Assembly (NCBI GenBank): GCA_018970625.1
Contig: JAGWVZ010000183.1
Location: forward strand, 1 to 7,200
Reading direction: 5' to 3'
Length of the DNA stretch: 7,200 bases
DNA from: Myxococcales bacterium
GTDB taxonomy: Bacteria > Myxococcota > Bradymonadia > REDH01
How positions within the stretch are numbered: the first letter of the stretch is position 1; the number at the start of each line of letters is the position of its first letter. Shown piece by piece: positions 1-6,189 of this stretch. Under the pieces are notes generated by a model. It ran no database searches and was not told the DNA's origin. It saw nothing but the letters and a program-made list of their open reading frames with translations. The position numbers were made by a program, and so were the translations under genes.

Positions 1-24
1 CCCCCACACGCTATTCGCACAGGC

Positions 25-30
25 AGGAAG
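25..30 (+). promoter_or_regulatory. Ribosome binding site of the first lipoprotein gene
   Basis: A purine-rich AGGAAG lies four bases before the ATG at 35. It supports that ATG as the start, as does the signal peptide that begins there directly. The promoter must lie mostly upstream of the window. Confidence 0.6.
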
Positions 31-34
31 AGCC

Positions 35-1396
35 ATGAGCCCATTGTTGTCGCGTCGGTATTCGGTCGTTACGATTTCGCTGTTGGTGGTCGCTGGACTG
101 CTGGCCTGCAACGAAGAGGCGCTGCGCAGCATTGACCTGGAACCGGTGACGCTACCCGGTTCAGACGCGGGAGGTCTGGGAGCGACTGATGGGGGCACAT
201 CCCCCATTCCCGGTGTGGAGCCAGGCGACGACGCGGGATCGGCGCCCGACCCGGACGCGACGCTTCCCGACCCGGACACCTCCAGCTCTGAAGACGCCGT
301 GGGGCCGCTGGACGATGGGGGCACCCAGACCGACGGGGGCACTGAGCCTGGCGATGCCGGACCACCGTCCGATGTGGCACCCGGCGATGACACCACCGTA
401 ACCGACCCGGATGTGGTGACGCCACCGGTGGATGCCGGAGCGGATACCTCTCTGTTTCCGGAGATTTGCAACGATGGTCGCGACAACGATGGCGACCGCT
501 TCATCGACTGCGCCGACGACGACTGCGCAGGCGCGCCCACCTGCTCCGAGAACTGTGGCAACGGCATTGATGACGACGCCGACGGAACGGTCGATTGTTT
601 TGACCCCGAGTGTGCCGGCGCCGAGGCGTGTCTGGAGGTCTGTGACGATACGCGTGACAACGACCTCGATGGAGCGACCGACTGTCGCGATAGCGACTGT
701 GTGGATGCCCCCAACTGTCAGGAGATCTGCACGGATGGCATCGACAATGACCGCGACCGTATCATCGACTGCCTCGACCCGGACTGCGCCGATCTGCCGA
801 TTTGTGACGAGATCTGCAACGACCGTCGCGACAACGACGGCGACCGCCTGACCGACTGTTTTGACAGCGATTGCCGTGGCAATCCGGCGTGTCCGGGCAC
901 CACGACCGAAAATTGCACCGACGGCCGCGACAACGACTTTGATCGTCAGGTGGATTGCGCCGACTCCGACTGCGTTGGCAATCCGGCGTGCGCTCCGCCC
1001 GCACCCGAGAATTGCACCAACGACCTGGACGACGACCGGGACGGCGAGATTGATTGCGCCGATCCCGACTGCGCAACCAACGCCACCTGCCGCGCTCAGG
1101 GCAACTGCGACAATCCCGCCGATGCCGCGCTGTTGGATACGATCGACGTGCAAACGGTCGCGCAGGACTGCATTTTCGAGTGTCTGGCCGGCTTTGACCG
1201 CACCTGTCTGCGCGAGTGCGTGCAGACGAACACGGGTGCCAGCGCCGGCTGCTCGGACTGCTTCGCCGAATACGGAAACTGCGCCGGTACCCGCTGCCTG
1301 ACCCAGTGCATCGGCGGATTTAACGCCACCTGCGAAGACTGCCTCGCCGATAACTGCAGCGCTCAGTTCGAGACCTGCGCCGGCTTCGGATTCTGA
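35..1396 (+). CDS. Asp/Cys-repeat surface lipoprotein
   Basis: This is a 453-residue predicted lipoprotein of unknown function. A short basic start and hydrophobic core end in a lipobox (LLAC, lipidated Cys25), so it should be membrane-anchored outside the cytoplasm; Asn at +2 does not suggest inner-membrane retention. Residues about 35-140 form a low-complexity Asp/Gly/Pro/Thr linker, probably a disordered stalk. Residues 143-356 are seven tandem repeats with the pattern C-x-D/N-x-x-D-N/D-D-x-D-x3-D-C, each with four cysteines. They resemble the calcium-binding DxDxDGxxD loops of thrombospondin type 3 and dockerin repeats, so calcium binding and disulphide bonding are inferred. Residues 357-453 hold 14 cysteines in CxxC and CxxxC spacings. 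There is no catalytic motif. The linker word PDPDATL and the repeat type recur in the next lipoprotein. The ORF is certain; a structural or adhesive role is a guess. Confidence 0.92.
   Translation: MSPLLSRRYSVVTISLLVVAGLLACNEEALRSIDLEPVTLPGSDAGGLGATDGGTSPIPGVEPGDDAGSAPDPDATLPDPDTSSSEDAVGPLDDGGTQTDGGTEPGDAGPPSDVAPGDDTTVTDPDVVTPPVDAGADTSLFPEICNDGRDNDGDRFIDCADDDCAGAPTCSENCGNGIDDDADGTVDCFDPECAGAEACLEVCDDTRDNDLDGATDCRDSDCVDAPNCQEICTDGIDNDRDRIIDCLDPDCADLPICDEICNDRRDNDGDRLTDCFDSDCRGNPACPGTTTENCTDGRDNDFDRQVDCADSDCVGNPACAPPAPENCTNDLDDDRDGEIDCADPDCATNATCRAQGNCDNPADAALLDTIDVQTVAQDCIFECLAGFDRTCLRECVQTNTGASAGCSDCFAEYGNCAGTRCLTQCIGGFNATCEDCLADNCSAQFETCAGFGF
461..1102 (+). repeat. Seven tandem Asp/Cys protein repeats (29-33 residues each)
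   Basis: Units start at codons 143, 172, 201, 230, 259, 292 and 325 of the first lipoprotein. The first four are exactly 29 residues (87 bp). The fifth and sixth are 33 (99 bp) and the seventh about 32, lengthened by Pro/Thr/Ala spacers after the last Cys. Cysteines fall at unit positions 3, 17, 22 and 28, and the acidic loop at positions 8-16. Units 5 and 6 share an identical 15-base stretch at 877-891 and 976-990. Units 1 and 5 are nearly identical over their first 39 bases. Otherwise the DNA has diverged while the protein pattern is kept. Confidence 0.9.
1169..1384 (+). repeat. Internal duplication in the Cys-rich C-terminal module
   Basis: The end of the first lipoprotein contains two related halves, starting at Cys379 and Cys421. 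Both begin C-x3-C-L/I-x-G-F-D/N-x-T-C, then a CxxC or CxxxC pair, then a further CxxC[FL]A or C[FL]A-type segment. The halves differ in loop length: the first has an extra Thr/Gly/Ala stretch near residue 400. I recognise no named family. It reads as a compact disulphide-rich cap after the acidic repeat array. Confidence 0.6.
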
Positions 1397-1406
1397 CGTC
1401 GACATT

Positions 1407-1435
1407 CCCGTAGCGGCCGCCCCCGTAGCGGCCGA
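1407..1435 (+). repeat. Short direct repeat after the first gene
   Basis: The 13-base word CCCGTAGCGGCCG occurs at 1407-1419 and again at 1422-1434, separated by two bases. It starts 10 bases after the stop codon and leads directly into the longer 27-bp repeat. It looks like a partial or decayed copy of the same GGCCG-containing unit. Confidence 0.7.
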
Positions 1436-1500
1436 CCCGCCGCCCTTGTGGCGGCCGACCACCGCCCTGTAATGGCCGACCCGCCGCCCTTGTGGCGGCC
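1430..1500 (+). repeat. Perfect 27-bp direct repeat, 44 bp apart, with a degenerate copy between
   Basis: Bases 1430-1456 and 1474-1500 are identical. Between them, 1454-1477 is a degraded copy. Each 27-mer contains a 6-bp inverted repeat, GCCGCC and GGCGGC, around the 5-base loop CTTGT (stems at 1439-1444/1450-1455 and 1483-1488/1494-1499). Neither hairpin is followed by a T-run, so neither is a good intrinsic terminator. Each also supplies a TTGTGG that could serve as a -35 box. Confidence 0.85.
1446..1473 (+). promoter_or_regulatory. Candidate upstream promoter (P1) of the large lipoprotein gene
   Basis: TTGTGG at 1446-1451 is followed after 16 bp by TGTAAT at 1468-1473, which matches five of six bases of the sigma-70 -10 consensus. 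It sits in the first copy of the 27-bp repeat. It was found by eye only. Confidence 0.4.
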
Positions 1501-1517
1501 TCGCGGGTAGTTATGGT
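1490..1517 (+). promoter_or_regulatory. Candidate downstream promoter (P2) of the large lipoprotein gene
   Basis: TTGTGG at 1490-1495, in the second copy of the 27-bp repeat, is followed after 16 bp by TATGGT at 1512-1517. It has the same spacing as the candidate 44 bp upstream. Transcription from here would give a leader of roughly 50 bases before the ATG at 1577. Confidence 0.45.
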
Positions 1518-1576
1518 AACGCGTATTTATTGATCCGGCCGCCATTGGGGCTGCCGCTACTGCCGGTGCTGTGTTC

Positions 1577-4500
1577 ATGAAATCGACCCCGTTTCGCTGG
1601 CTTCTGGTTGCGTTGCTCTCGCCGGGTGGTCTTGCTGCGTGCGGAAACGACGCGCGCGCACCGATTGACGTTGACGGAGATGTGCTCGTCATTGGTGGCG
1701 ATGCCGAAGGCTCAGCCGACGGCGGCAGCCTCCCGGATCCCGATGCGACGCTGCTGGATGGTGGTGACGGCGGCGCGCAGGACACCGAGGGTGATGGGCA
1801 GGGCGGCGGTGACGCAGGCGATGGCGGGTCAACCGACGTGGACCCCGATGCGGACACCGACGCTGACTCCGACGTGATCTCCACGACCTGCGGCGATGGC
1901 ATCGTCGATGAGGGCGAATCGTGCGACCAGGGCGACGCAAACGCAGACGCGCCCGACGCCTGCCGAACGACGTGTCAGTCGCCGACCTGCGGCGATGGCA
2001 TCGTGGACACCGGCGAGGCGTGCGACGACGGTAACGCCATCGCCAATGATTTCTGTTCAGACACCTGCGAACAGACGACCGGCACCCTCTGTGGTGTCTG
2101 CGCTGGGGACGAGGATTGCGGTCGCGTGGTGGACCGCTGCGCGAGTGACGAGACCGGGTCGTACTGCGCCACGGGCTGCGCTGACGATGCGCCCTGCCCG
2201 GATGGGTTCTCCTGTGTGGCAGAAAGCGAGGGTTCCTCGTTCTGTTTGCCGGACGCCGGTGTCTGTCTGCCTTGTCTCGACACCGACGGCGACGGCTTTG
2301 GCGTGGGCCCCGACTGTGCCGCGCCCGACTGCAACGACGAAGACCCCGCGATTGGCGCTCCGTCGTCCGAGCTGTGCGACGGTGTGGACAACGACTGTGA
2401 CGGCACCATCGACGAATCGCCTGCAACGGGCGATGTGGTGTGGTGGCGCGATGCCGACGGCGACGGTTTTGGCACCAGCACCCTCACCGTTCGCGCCTGC
2501 TCGGCGCCCGATGGTTATGTCGCAGCGGGCGACTCGGACTGTAACGACACCGACGCGAACGTGAATCCGGACGGTGTGGAGGTCTGCGACGGCGTCGATA
2601 ACGACTGCGCGCCCCGAACCAGCGACGGCGCCTCGGACCCCGACGCGCGTGTTCCGTGCGACGGCCGCGACGCGGATGAATGTGCTGCCGGTACCGTTCT
2701 GTGCGTCGATGGCGCGCTGATCTGTGAAGGCGACACCGCCGACGCCACGATCGAGCTGTGTGATGGCCGCGACAACGACTGCAATCCTGACACGGCAGAC
2801 GGCGCCGACGAGGCGGTGCTGGGTACGCCCTGTGACTCACTCGACGCGGATCGTTGTGCCGGGGGGCGTACGGCTTGTCGTGCCGGGACCATCACCTGCA
2901 CGGGCGATGTGAACCGCGTCGAGGTGTGCGATGGTCTGGACAACGACTGCGACGGCGCTGTGGACGAGCAGCCGACGTCCGATGCCGCGAGCTGGTTTGC
3001 TGACGCAGACGGCGACGGTTTCGGTACGGGTGAAGCCGTGGTGGGCTGCCGCCCTGCGGGTGGCGTGTGGGTGAATCAGGGCGGTGACTGCAATGACACC
3101 TCCCCGCTGATTCGGCCCGGGCTCGCGGACACCTGCGACGGTGTCGATACGGACTGCGACGGTGCCATCGACGAGGATGCACCCGAAGCGGTGACGGTGT
3201 ACGACGACGCGGACGGCGATGGGTTCGGAGACGATGACACCGCGTTCACGACCTGTGCCCCCGACCCGGGAGCGGTGACCGAAGGTGGCGACTGCGATGA
3301 TGCAGACGCCGACGTCAGCCCGGCCGCGCGTGAGGTCTGCGACGATAGCGTGGACAACAACTGTGATTTTGCCAGCGATTGCGATGATGCGACCTGCGCT
3401 TCGGCGTTCCTGTGTGTCGAGCCGGACTGCACGTCACGCTCGATCGGCTCGCGCAGTGGGCTGAACGCAGCGGTGGGCTCCAACCGCACGACGACGAACT
3501 CGACGACCGGTTCATGCGGTGGCTCGGGTCGCGATGAAATTGTGACATGGACCGCCCCCGCAGCCGGTCGGTATGTGTTTGATACCCTTGGAACGGTCTA
3601 TAATACCGTACTTTACGCCCGCGATATCAATTGTGCCGGCCCCGAGCTGGCGTGCAACGACAACATCGGGACAGGCACCGGCGCCGCGCGCAACGCCTCG
3701 CGCATTACGCTGGAGCTGGAACGCGGACAGACCATCGCGCTCGTGGTGGACGCGGCAGGGGCCGAGGCGGTGGGTGACTGGGTGCTGAACATCGGCTCGG
3801 GCGAGCTGTGCGACGACCGAATCGACAACGACGGCGACGCCGCGATCGACTGCGCTGACCCGGACTGCGCGGCCAACTCGGCCTGCACGTCGCTGGGTTG
3901 CCCGAACGACGCCATAGGCTCGGCGGTGGGCCTTGGCGTGTATGGCGGAACCACGGTCGGGGGTGACTTCAACAGTGAAGGCAGCTGCGGCGGTCGTGAT
4001 TCGCAAGACGTGACGCTGAGCTACACGGCAGCCACGAACGCTTCGTACACGTTCTCGACCAATGGCTCGGCGTTTCCGACGCGGCTTTACCTGCTGCAAG
4101 AGTGCGGCGGCGACGAGCTGGCGTGCAACTTCGTGAACGGCAACGCCAACGCGGCGGTAACGACGCCGCTGACCGCAGGGCAGACGGTGATTCTGGTAGT
4201 CGATGGCCAGAACGGCCGCTCGGGTGAGTTCCTGGTGAGCGTGGCACGAGGCGAGGTCGGCTTCTGTTCGGACTCGGTCGATAACGACGCTGGCGGAGGC
4301 ACGGACTGCGCTGACCTTGAGTGTGAGCTGGACTCGGCCTGCTGTGCGACCGATGTATTTGAGCCCAATCAGGGAACCACAGCGGCGCCGTCCACACCGC
4401 TGACGACGTACGAAGCGAATCGTGATGCCCTGCTGACAGTGGCCAGCAATGATCCCGACCTGTTCAACCTGCCGGTTTGCGCGGGCGCCGAGGTGCGCAT

Positions 4501-4753
4501 CACCGCCGACTTTGTGCATGCGGGTGGCAATATTGATCTCGCGCTGCTGGCGAATCTGGGAGGGTTCACCACGCAGGTGGCATCGGCGACGTCGACGACC
4601 GACGACGAGACGCTGATCTTTACGGTGCCAGGCCCGGTGTTCCCCGGCGCTCCGACACTGGATCGCGTGTTCCTTCGGGTCACGATGAATGAAGCGAACC
4701 GTTGCAGCGACTACCGTCTGTCGATCACGGTGGATCGCAGCGACTGCGGCTAG
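1577..4753 (+). CDS. Large modular MopE-repeat/PPC-like lipoprotein
   Basis: This 1058-residue predicted lipoprotein starts with a basic/hydrophobic signal and lipobox LAAC (Cys22). I chose the ATG at 1577 over the in-frame GTG at 1571 because it gives a canonical signal peptide; neither has a clear ribosome binding site. Modules in order: acidic Asp/Gly linker (about 25-100); two DUF4215-like CGDGIVDxGExCD repeats (from 105 and 138); a Cys-rich segment (about 172-234); MopE-type repeats with DADGDGFG and CDGxDNDCDG motifs (235-612); a beta-sandwich domain with the ELACN and GQT..LVVD motifs (616-744); one repeat of the type found in the upstream lipoprotein (745-771); a second copy of the sandwich (772-896); a degenerate short repeat; and a C-terminal domain with FEPNQ near its start, like pre-peptidase C-terminal (PPC) domains. 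MopE-type repeats are associated with metal binding in the namesake family. No enzyme domain is visible. A surface, calcium- or metal-binding scaffold or adhesin is inferred. Confidence 0.92.
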   Translation: MKSTPFRWLLVALLSPGGLAACGNDARAPIDVDGDVLVIGGDAEGSADGGSLPDPDATLLDGGDGGAQDTEGDGQGGGDAGDGGSTDVDPDADTDADSDVISTTCGDGIVDEGESCDQGDANADAPDACRTTCQSPTCGDGIVDTGEACDDGNAIANDFCSDTCEQTTGTLCGVCAGDEDCGRVVDRCASDETGSYCATGCADDAPCPDGFSCVAESEGSSFCLPDAGVCLPCLDTDGDGFGVGPDCAAPDCNDEDPAIGAPSSELCDGVDNDCDGTIDESPATGDVVWWRDADGDGFGTSTLTVRACSAPDGYVAAGDSDCNDTDANVNPDGVEVCDGVDNDCAPRTSDGASDPDARVPCDGRDADECAAGTVLCVDGALICEGDTADATIELCDGRDNDCNPDTADGADEAVLGTPCDSLDADRCAGGRTACRAGTITCTGDVNRVEVCDGLDNDCDGAVDEQPTSDAASWFADADGDGFGTGEAVVGCRPAGGVWVNQGGDCNDTSPLIRPGLADTCDGVDTDCDGAIDEDAPEAVTVYDDADGDGFGDDDTAFTTCAPDPGAVTEGGDCDDADADVSPAAREVCDDSVDNNCDFASDCDDATCASAFLCVEPDCTSRSIGSRSGLNAAVGSNRTTTNSTTGSCGGSGRDEIVTWTAPAAGRYVFDTLGTVYNTVLYARDINCAGPELACNDNIGTGTGAARNASRITLELERGQTIALVVDAAGAEAVGDWVLNIGSGELCDDRIDNDGDAAIDCADPDCAANSACTSLGCPNDAIGSAVGLGVYGGTTVGGDFNSEGSCGGRDSQDVTLSYTAATNASYTFSTNGSAFPTRLYLLQECGGDELACNFVNGNANAAVTTPLTAGQTVILVVDGQNGRSGEFLVSVARGEVGFCSDSVDNDAGGGTDCADLECELDSACCATDVFEPNQGTTAAPSTPLTTYEANRDALLTVASNDPDLFNLPVCAGAEVRITADFVHAGGNIDLALLANLGGFTTQVASATSTTDDETLIFTVPGPVFPGAPTLDRVFLRVTMNEANRCSDYRLSITVDRSDCG
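2279..3400 (+). repeat. MopE-type calcium/metal-binding repeat array
   Basis: There are four DxDGDGFG loops (beginning near 2279, 2450, 3005 and 3208) and six copies of the CDGxDNDCDG word or its variants (near 2375, 2584, 2758, 2926, 3136 and 3337). Full units read D.DGDGFG ... DCND.D..V.P...E.CDGVDNDCDG.IDE. Two copies (2634-2969) carry an extra PCDxxDAD.CA.G...C module between the loops. The last copy, near 3337, lacks the usual CDG and runs into a DCDDATC segment like the repeats of the upstream lipoprotein. Confidence 0.85.
3425..4260 (+). repeat. Duplicated PPC-like beta-sandwich domain
   Basis: Two copies of about 125 residues (roughly 3425-3807 and 3890-4260) share GSCGG, then W/YTA, Y.F.T.G, LY, C.G.ELACN, GQT..LVVD and a final G.W/F.L/V strand. 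They are separated by a single Asp/Cys repeat of the type seen in the first gene (3808-3885). A third, more diverged sandwich with FEPNQ and DPDLFNL follows at about 4350-4750. Comparable domains occur at the C-termini of secreted proteases and surface proteins. Confidence 0.75.
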
Positions 4754-4760
4754 GCCGCGC

Positions 4761-4789
4761 TTGCCCCGGCAAAATGGGCAGGCTAGGGT
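4761..4789 (+). promoter_or_regulatory. Candidate promoter of the protease-exonuclease unit
   Basis: TTGCCC at 4761-4766 and TAGGGT at 4784-4789 are separated by 17 bp, eight bases after the preceding stop codon. TAGGGT is a plausible -10 for a GC-rich delta-proteobacterial sigma-70 promoter. The -35 box lies in a palindrome, TTGCC-CC-GGCAA (4761-4772), which could be an operator. The leader to the ATG at 4855 would be about 60 bases. Confidence 0.5.
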
Positions 4790-4843
4790 AGCGGCTCGTC
4801 TGGCTGCCCTGCGAACCCCGCGCACCTCAACCGCGTATTGTCC

Positions 4844-4847
4844 GGGA
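4844..4847 (+). promoter_or_regulatory. Weak ribosome binding site of the protease gene
   Basis: GGGA lies seven bases before the ATG at 4855, a suitable distance. It is short but is the only purine-rich block near the start. The ATG is also supported by the signal peptide that follows immediately. Confidence 0.4.
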
Positions 4848-4854
4848 CCGTATT

Positions 4855-6189
4855 ATGCATCGTGCTCTTCGATTGTCTGTGTGTGGCGCGCTTGTGCCTC
4901 TGGCTCTGGTGGTCGCTTGCACGTCGGTGCAGGCTCAGTCCCCCGATGTGGCCACCATCGGGCAGCCCGTCGTGTACGGGCAGGATGACCGTCGCGACGT
5001 GTACCAGGTCAGCGATGACGCGATTCGTACGCTGGCGACGGAATCGGTGGTGACGCTGGTCAACCGTTCGGCGCTGAACGCCACCGATCCCAATCAGGTT
5101 CGATTTGCGGCGGCGACGCTGGGCCAGAACTTTGACCTTTGCGCCGGCGAAGCGTTTGCCGACCAGCCGGCCGCGGGCTTCTGCTCGGGTTCGCTCATTG
5201 GTCCCGATCTGGTGTTGACCGCCGGTCACTGCATCAATGACGCCAGCTGCAGTCGTGTCAGCTTTGTGTTCGGCTACCACATGGCCGCCGCCGGGCAGCT
5301 GAACACCGTGACGACGCAGGAGATCTTCTCGTGTGCGCGGGTAGTTGCGCGGGTCGAGAGCGACGCGCTGGACTATGCGGTCGTGCAGCTGGATCGAAGC
5401 GCTTCGCCCCGGTTTACCCCCGCAACGGTGCGTGTGGGTCCGCCTCTGGCCGCGGGAACGCCCCTGGTGATGATCGGATCACCGAGCGGTCTGCCGGTAA
5501 AAATTGATGACGGTGGTGCGGTGCGCACGCCGCAGCAGGGAAATTACCTGATCGCGACGACGGACAGCTTCGGCGGCAACTCCGGCTCGGCAGTGTGGGA
5601 AGCGAACTCGCTGGATATCATCGGTATTTTGACCGCTGGCGAGACGGACTACGTGCAGGACGGCAATTGCACGCGCGCCAACGTGTGCAGCGAGACCGGG
5701 TGCGACGGTGAAGACGTGTTGTACGTCGGGCCTGCCATCAATGCGTTTTGCCAGGTCGGAACCGACGAGAGCCTCTGTGGTAGCGCCGCCCGCTGCGGGG
5801 ATGGATATTGCGCATACAACGAGAACGTCTCGTCGTGCGACGCTGACTGCAACGCGGTTGGTTGTGGCGACGGCGTGTGCGGGGTGAGCGAGTGGGCCAC
5901 CTGCGATCAGGATTGCCGTATCGTCATTCCCGACGGATGGGAGTGCGACCCTTCTTATTACGATACTGGCGACGGTTGTGACTGTAACTGTGGCAGCGTG
6001 GAAGACCCGGACTGTGGTGATCCCGAGCAGGAGCGCATCAACTGTGATGACGCGCTGTGCGCCGCCCTTCCGGCTGGTGGCCGACAGGATTTTCCCGTTT
6101 CGAACGTCTGGTTGTTGTTCGCCGCGTTGGTCGGGGGACAGGCAGGGCGTCGGTTGTTCCGCACCCGCACTCCGGTTCAGCACTCATGA
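4855..6189 (+). CDS. Exported trypsin-like serine protease with Cys-rich tail
   Basis: This 444-residue enzyme should cleave peptide bonds outside the cytoplasm. The S1-type (chymotrypsin-fold) triad is complete: His125 in LTAGHC, Asp173 in ALDYAVV and Ser243 in GGNSGSA. Cys110 and Cys126 match the conserved disulphide flanking the catalytic His. The N-terminus is a signal peptide. It offers either a lipobox (VVAC, Cys22) or a signal peptidase I site (VQA, after Ala27), and I cannot decide between them. After the protease domain (about 60-300) come two CGDGxC...CxxDC repeats (314-332, 337-354), then a GWEC...YY...GDGCDCNCG...DPDC motif (361-387). Last is a hydrophobic stretch at about 415-431 followed by RRLFRTR, resembling a C-terminal sorting or anchoring tail. 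Specificity cannot be read by eye. The gene follows its own candidate promoter and is translationally coupled to the exonuclease gene. Confidence 0.92.
   Translation: MHRALRLSVCGALVPLALVVACTSVQAQSPDVATIGQPVVYGQDDRRDVYQVSDDAIRTLATESVVTLVNRSALNATDPNQVRFAAATLGQNFDLCAGEAFADQPAAGFCSGSLIGPDLVLTAGHCINDASCSRVSFVFGYHMAAAGQLNTVTTQEIFSCARVVARVESDALDYAVVQLDRSASPRFTPATVRVGPPLAAGTPLVMIGSPSGLPVKIDDGGAVRTPQQGNYLIATTDSFGGNSGSAVWEANSLDIIGILTAGETDYVQDGNCTRANVCSETGCDGEDVLYVGPAINAFCQVGTDESLCGSAARCGDGYCAYNENVSSCDADCNAVGCGDGVCGVSEWATCDQDCRIVIPDGWECDPSYYDTGDGCDCNCGSVEDPDCGDPEQERINCDDALCAALPAGGRQDFPVSNVWLLFAALVGGQAGRRLFRTRTPVQHS
5794..5916 (+). repeat. Two CGDG-type Cys-rich repeats in the protease
   Basis: The units at codons 314-332 and 337-354 share C-G-D-G-x-C-x4-E/S..x-C-x2-D-C. 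They follow the catalytic domain and precede the GDGCDCNCG segment. Related CGDGxC...CxxDC words are common in secreted proteins of myxobacteria-like groups. They are probably disulphide- or metal-stabilised spacers. Confidence 0.7.

Noticed and set aside
161..1462. Long antisense open frame (433 codons) opposite the first lipoprotein gene
   Set aside because: Its Val/Ala/Gly-rich product simply mirrors the Asp/Cys repeat codons of the + strand. It has no signal or known motif, and the + strand gene has a lipobox, RBS and repeats.
1407..1500. CRISPR array or insertion element end
   Set aside because: Only two perfect copies plus a degraded one, the intervals are related to the repeat itself, and there is no spacer structure, transposase or cas gene.
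1571..1576. GTG start two codons upstream for the large lipoprotein
   Set aside because: It adds only Met-Phe before a normal signal peptide beginning at ATG 1577, and has no ribosome binding site to favour it.
4761..4790. Intrinsic terminator after the large lipoprotein gene
   Set aside because: The possible stems are about five base pairs and no T-run follows; the region fits a promoter better.
3512..4825. Long antisense open frame (437 codons) opposite the large lipoprotein
   Set aside because: Its Arg-rich, compositionally odd product runs across the conserved sandwich domains of the sense gene. It is a shadow of high-GC codon use.
6057..6185. Upstream ATG extension of the exonuclease by 43 residues
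   Set aside because: It lies within the protease coding sequence and adds Arg/Val-rich residues unrelated to the nuclease fold. The ATG at 6186 overlaps the stop as ATGA.
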